DNA of 64,000 nt from positions 1 through 64,000 of the forward strand of contig KV419399.1 in the NCBI GenBank assembly GCA_001630475.1. The letters run 5' to 3'. The notes beneath the pieces were generated by a model. The model had not been told where the DNA came from. It saw nothing but the letters and a program-made list of their open reading frames with translations, and made no database searches. Positions within the stretch are counted from its first letter, which is position 1. Each line of letters opens with the position of its first letter. This document shows positions 59,722 through 64,000 of the stretch, in pieces. The stretch comes from Sistotremastrum niveocremeum HHB9708. Taxonomy: Eukaryota; Basidiomycota; Agaricomycetes; Sistotremastrales; Sistotremastraceae. The translations under genes and the position numbers were made by a program.

Positions 59722-60850
59722 GAAGCAATGACAATTTTGTCGGTGCATGCTCGAACTGGGAGTTGTGACAGAAATTTTAGTGTATGTTTTAAGAGTTGTC
59801 ATGTAAACGAAATGAATATGCCTTGCAATACATTTTACCTTTCCAATTCTGGATTCTCAGATCAAGGCTACGCCGAAGCACGGCCGTGTATAACTTGATG
59901 CTATGATGCGTGACTTGGAAGCGAGCTGAACACGCTCTAAAAATGTCTCTGTACCGAAGAGTTCTGGTCTTCAGGTCCTAAAGAGGAAACTCAACGGGCG
60001 TCTATCTTCGAGAAGAAAGCTCAGTGGCATTGGAAATCTTTATGCAGTTCGGAAGCACATTTGTGCAAATTTGACGAGCAGAATTAAGGCTCCACATGCG
60101 GTCTTTGAAGCAGAAAGAAGTCATGAAGGCTCATTTAATGACCTCTTTTGAGGACGGCGCCTGTCGTTTCCCACGGCCCGAGTGGCCTAGTAGCAAAAAA
60201 CGCAGCCAATCTTTCATAAAATTAACAACGACCGCAAACCACTGGGATCGGATAGAGCTGCTCGCCCAAGGTAGAGATATTTCATATCCGCCCGATCGGA
60301 CGACATGTATGAATGTGGCCAAAATCTTGGGTAGCTCCGGGCCTCCGAAGCTATGGAGAGATTGCTCAATGAAGCTGGCATTGACTCGCAGCACTCCCGG
60401 TCATATCGAGCCCACGGTTCTAATCACTCTTTCGCTGAGTTCCTTTCCCGGAAGCCAAAGTGCTTTGTCATCTGCCGATCTGACGCACTTGTGAACCCGG
60501 GTTCGAAAGCCTATATCGTTATCGATGGTAGCATAGCGTCGTTAACGATACCCCCCGTCCCGTTCCCCTCGAGTCTTCCTGACATATATCGATGACCATC
60601 TCGTACAATGACAATCTTGATGATTGGAGGACTATGGATGGTTCAAGAAATGATACATTTACAGACGACATGCAGGCTCGGAGCACAACGATAGGATACA
60701 ACACGACTGTATCTCAAAGAGAGACGAACTCAGAGAAATGCCGACGAAATTGAATGGCACGGAGCACGCATCAAGCAGAACGGGAAGAAAAGCACAACCC
60801 TAAGTCGAAGAATGAAGCCCTTCATGAGCTCACAACGATGAAGAAACATA
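59722..60850. other. Intergenic region, nothing supported
   Basis: Several overlapping frames of 80-132 residues at 60096-60595 have no signal peptide, no recognised motif and no consistent splice structure. Confidence 0.4.
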
Positions 60851-61175
60851 CTAAGGAGTAGGGGCAACTAGAGCAGCACCTGCACAAGCCGCTTGGCATG
60901 TCCCATAACCAACGTTGCAGGCTATGATGGCAGGAGGAGCAGCAACTCCGAGGGTAGCGCCCCAGACGAAACCGGCAGCACTATAGCATGCCATGACGAG
61001 GCTAGCACATCCTGCGTAGGAGAACGCATGCGATGGGTGAGCGCTCTTGAACAGCGAGTAGAAGTCACTAGTACGAACCAGCTTGACAAGCTGCATACGC
61101 AAGAGGTCCAGCAGCGACGCCAGATCCTGTCATGGCGGGAACGAGGGCGACGAGAGCGATGAAAGGCAGACGCAT
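60851..61175 (-). CDS. Small secreted Cys-rich protein 4 (different family)
   Basis: Two exons from ATG 61175. The signal peptide is MRLPFIALVALVPAMTGSGV. The mature part is AAGPLAYAACQAGCASLVMA, CYSAAGFVWGATLGVAAPPA, IIACNVGYGTCQAACAGAAL and VAPTP, stop 60851. About 85 residues with six Cys and a Gly/Ala/Cys-rich, hydrophobic middle. From memory, proteins of the form GP.AY..CQ..C....V.CY..AG...G are widespread in basidiomycetes and lack an assigned function. The single intron (phase 1) differs from genes 1-3, so this is a separate family. Confidence 0.75.
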
Positions 61176-61256
61176 TCTTGAACGAATTGATTGAAAAGAG
61201 CTGAATCACCCAGATGATGGTGGTTGAGAAGAAAGAGAGATTCGGTACCCTTAACC

Positions 61257-61263
61257 CTTTATA
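61257..61263 (-). promoter_or_regulatory. TATA box of small secreted protein gene 4
   Basis: TATAAAG on the minus strand lies 88 nt upstream of ATG 61175. Confidence 0.55.
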
Positions 61264-61537
61264 CTTTTTGTCATGGCGCTCAGTGGGTCCGCCGCTCATA
61301 TGAACATCGTTCGCACGACTCAATGGCAACAGTGCTCTTCAATTGCCGTAGGGTTACAAGGACACCAGCACAAGATCTTGAAGAGCTCAAATACATAAGA
61401 CTGGTAATCTTATGCGTTTCAGCCCAGAGGATAGAACTCCAACATAACAACAAATGAAATCATCATTCGAATGTATATGACAGGAAATGACACAACTGAG
61501 TGGTGATTTATAATCGATATACTCGGCCGTGAGGCAT

Positions 61538-62198
61538 TCAATAAGGAGCGGCGGCAGCTTGGCACTGCAAAAAGAATCAGAATACACGTATAGGATGGAT
61601 GAAGCAATATTCATACGGCTTTTAGCTGTTCAAGGTAATATGAACACGACTGGAAATCGGCAACCTCAAGACATTTGGTAAAGTCTAGGAACACAATCAT
61701 AAGTAACATGAGTTGGAAATAGGAACAGGCATACCTTTGGCCTGGACTTCGCATGCACCGGCCTGGGCTGCCTGGCGGACAGGAGCCGCCTGAGCGGCTT
61801 GGGCAAGTTGATCAGGCTGAGGAGCAGCTTCTGATCTACCGCCCCCGAAAAGCATCGACGAAATGCCGTGACCAATTGTCGAACCAACAGCGACGGAACC
61901 AGCAGTCGCAGCCATCTGAGCGAGCATGCCGGGCTGGCTTCCTTGCGTCGTCGTTACTGGGGCGGTGGGAGCTGGAGGTGCGCGACCATATGTAGAGGGA
62001 GCTGCAGCGGTCGAAGCTGAACGGGTCTGCACTGGGGCGGCTTGGGACGGGTTCAGACACTCGTTCAAGCTTTTCCAGCTCGCTGTGGGAACTCACCTCT
62101 GGGAGCTGCTGCCGCTGGGCGGGATTGACGGGAGGAACGCTGGATCGAATGTGAGGCAATAGGTCATTGGAAAGCTGGGACTAGTAACTCACAGGCAT
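61538..62198 (-). CDS. MIX17: Twin CX9C mitochondrial protein, MIX17/CHCHD2 family
   Basis: The first coding exon is ATGCCT only (62198-62193). The protein then reads MPRSSRQSRPAAAAPR, AAPVQTRSASTAAAPSTYGR, APPAPTAPVTTTQGSQPGML, AQMAATAGSVAVGSTIGHGI, SSMLFGGGRSEAAP, a Gln/Ala-rich linker, and the CHCH domain ACEVQAKDFTKC LEVADFQSCSYYLEQLKAC QAAAAPY. Both CX9C motifs are exact (CEVQAKDFTKC and CSYYLEQLKAC). The hydrophobic central Met/Ala/Gly segment is also typical. These proteins are oxidised by Mia40 and sit in the intermembrane space, acting in respiratory-chain assembly. The last Cys is restored only when the final intron is removed. Four introns. Confidence 0.92.
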
Positions 62199-63732
62199 AG
62201 TCGAGTTAAAAGTTAAGTTAGTGAGGACGCGTAGCAGTGAAGCCGGTCAAAGGCAAGGAAAAGTGCCGTCCGAGTCGGAGTTTTGAATTCGCTTTGTCAT
62301 CCGTTTCCGCAAACTCTCGAACACTGCCGAATCTTCTGCACTCGCTCGGTGAGTCGGTGTACTCAATCTAATCAACGAATTCGATCGGCCGGCTTACATG
62401 CAGCCCGATAAATAAATACAGTGAAAATACGAACATAAATCCGGGAGCTTTCGCTGTACCAGTTCACTCAGGAGTCAGGAGAGCCTTACTGGTTCGGGCC
62501 AACAATCCTGCCGCCGAGACTCGGTGGCCAAGTTCCCTGAGCCAAGACTCCATTGCGAGTAAAGGACTCTGACATCGTATGCAACAAGCACGGCATGAAA
62601 AGGGCCGGCTATTCCTGTCCATGAGCAAACCTGGTTTATTCAAAGAGCTGTGACTCTCCTTCCCTCGGAGGTGCATCAGATCTACAGTGCATTAATCACA
62701 GGCTCGCTTGTCCTTGTCTTATGATTGAATTCTAGAGCCGAGTCCTGCAGGCCTGGTGGCCTGGTGGCCGGAGATGATACGAAGCTTGCAAGACGCAACG
62801 AATGGGACATAGACTCGGATGACAAGCTCATCATTTGGTTACAGCAAGTTGGGAAAGAGGAGGATATGATTTCGTCAATCAAACGTGTTTTCGACCAGCT
62901 GCTTTGAGTTGAGGCAGAGGTCAAAGTTCAGCATCCAATTGGAGTTCGGTGCAAGTCCGACTACCGAGCTCAAGGAGTAGTATCAAGTAGAGTGATGAAA
63001 CAACAGAGGGCACATCTGACAGTTCGAACAGCTGCGAGGAGAAGCCCCGTGGCAGTGGAACTGACCAGGAGCGAAGATTACCACAAGACGTTCATCGAGA
63101 GCGAGCGAGCAAGTTCCAGTGTCTCGACTGGGAGAGCGACGACAGTTCAGCGCGGACTTGGATAGAGACTCTCTGACCGCATTCAGCAACGATAGATGGT
63201 TTGAGAACCTGCGTTCCGAATTCTTATTTGGTTTTCGCGTACGTATTCCTCAACACCTTGATGACGTACTGGTCCAATTCCATGTCGATAGTTCGAATGG
63301 CCGGCGGGCCCTGAGTCCTACATTACCACGGGAGGCAGTGGTGACACCGACTATGCGATGAAAGGACGAGCGAGATCTCCGGAAGGTTGGTAAATTGGTT
63401 AAGTCACCCAGCGGGCCAGCGGCCAGGTTAACGATATGGCCTCAAGAGGTACAGACCTCTAAAGACATAGGAAGCGCCGGATATACCAAGCCAGATACAT
63501 GTTCTCCGGATTCGTGAAGCTGCACGGCGATGCACGAACTGAAAATGACAGTCTTGAGTCAAATTCTGACTTGATAGATGTCAAAGACTTCAAGGTTGCA
63601 GTTAGGCGCTCGGCGCTTGCCGTTTTGGGTCCTACTCCGATCTGCCTTGACTGAGCACGCACTCGCCAGTGTCTCAGTGTCATTCCCACTCTTCAGTATC
63701 TCGGTTGACGCAAGAATCATCATCATTTCACT
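62199..63732. other. Intergenic region, nothing supported
   Basis: The MIX17 upstream flank and then about 1.4 kb of short frames on both strands without motifs. A GGCCTGGT tandem occurs near 62750-62766. Confidence 0.4.
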
Positions 63733-64000
63733 ATGAGCGACGAAGAAAGTGATAACTCCCTCGATCTTATCGACGAAGCCTACGAGGACGCGCTACTCGA
63801 CGTCCACGACATTTCTGTCCTCCTCAATTACGAACGCGGGGCCACAGAACCCAGATTCAGGCACGCGAAGCTGCGTGAAGTCGTGACGGCAGGAACTTTC
63901 AGAACTATTCTGCTTCAGACGTCCATTTGGGATGAAGCAAAAGCACCCAGGACAGGGTTTGTTTTTGAGAAACCGCGTTTCAAACGCAACGCGAAGGAGA
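63733..64000 (+). CDS. Unknown protein, N-terminal part, runs off the window
   Basis: ATG 63733 opens MSDEESDNSLDLIDEAYEDA LLDVHDISVLLNYERGATEP RFRHAKLREVVTAGTFRTIL LQTSIWDEAKAPRTGFVFEK PRFKRNAKE, still open at 64000. The first part is acidic, followed by a mixed alpha/beta-like segment. No family is recognised. The start context is plain and codon use resembles neighbouring genes. Confidence 0.5.
   Translation, partial: MSDEESDNSLDLIDEAYEDALLDVHDISVLLNYERGATEPRFRHAKLREVVTAGTFRTILLQTSIWDEAKAPRTGFVFEKPRFKRNAKE

Noticed and set aside
60096-60595. Overlapping frames of 80-132 residues on both strands
   Set aside because: No family, signal peptide or consistent splicing. Frame lengths are within chance for this base composition.

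Overview
The window looks like nuclear DNA of a mushroom-forming basidiomycete (Agaricomycetes). Nearly every gene is cut by several introns of about 45-60 bp with GT-AG (sometimes GC-AG) borders. The proteins resemble fungal families, several of them typical of Agaricomycetes: a membrane WD40 protein, GH131, and small secreted Cys proteins. Coding density is high and both strands are used freely. Exon models were made by hand from reading frames, splice signals and protein-family conservation. They have not been checked against transcripts.

Layout. 0.2-5.1 kb: a divergent pair made of an acidic coiled-coil protein and an apparently intact four-exon Tnp2/CACTA transposase. 5.7-17.9 kb: an auxin-efflux-carrier-like transporter, a GBP2/HRB1-type RS/RRM protein, a TPS2-type trehalose-6-phosphate phosphatase, protein-L-isoaspartate methyltransferase, a 91-residue protein with an eIF4E-binding motif, and mitochondrial p32/MAM33. 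18-20.7 kb: no gene seen. 20.7-34 kb: a Zn2Cys6 regulator, GH31 alpha-xylosidase, an LRR protein, the prenyltransferase alpha subunit (RAM2), a multi-pass membrane protein, secreted GH131 beta-glucanase, and homoserine dehydrogenase (HOM6). 33.8-37.8 kb: a small tail-anchored protein whose stop codon lies 4 bp before the start of a membrane WD40 protein. 40-44.3 kb: a small secreted protein, a histone H3 with an unusual K27 region, and a divergent H2A/H2B pair. 44.5-54.5 kb: VPS16, the SPX-EXS phosphate exporter SYG1/XPR1 (its first three exons are 14, 19 and 26 bp), a HAD hydrolase and an arrestin-like protein. 55-61.2 kb: a gene-poor stretch with three more small secreted Cys proteins. 61.5-62.2 kb: the twin-CX9C protein MIX17/CHCHD2. 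63.7 kb: a gene cut by the window edge.

Most genes are housekeeping and do not form one pathway. Exceptions are the histone group, the wall-polysaccharide enzymes (GH31 and GH131, about 5 kb apart), and the small secreted proteins. Three of the secreted proteins share the intron phase pattern 1-1-0 and a TATA box 85-86 nt before the ATG. The points most worth a second look are this secreted family, the altered H3 tail, the 4-bp-spaced gene pair, the putative eIF4E-binding micro-protein, the micro-exons of SYG1 and the two-gene CACTA element. No tRNA, rRNA or CRISPR was found.
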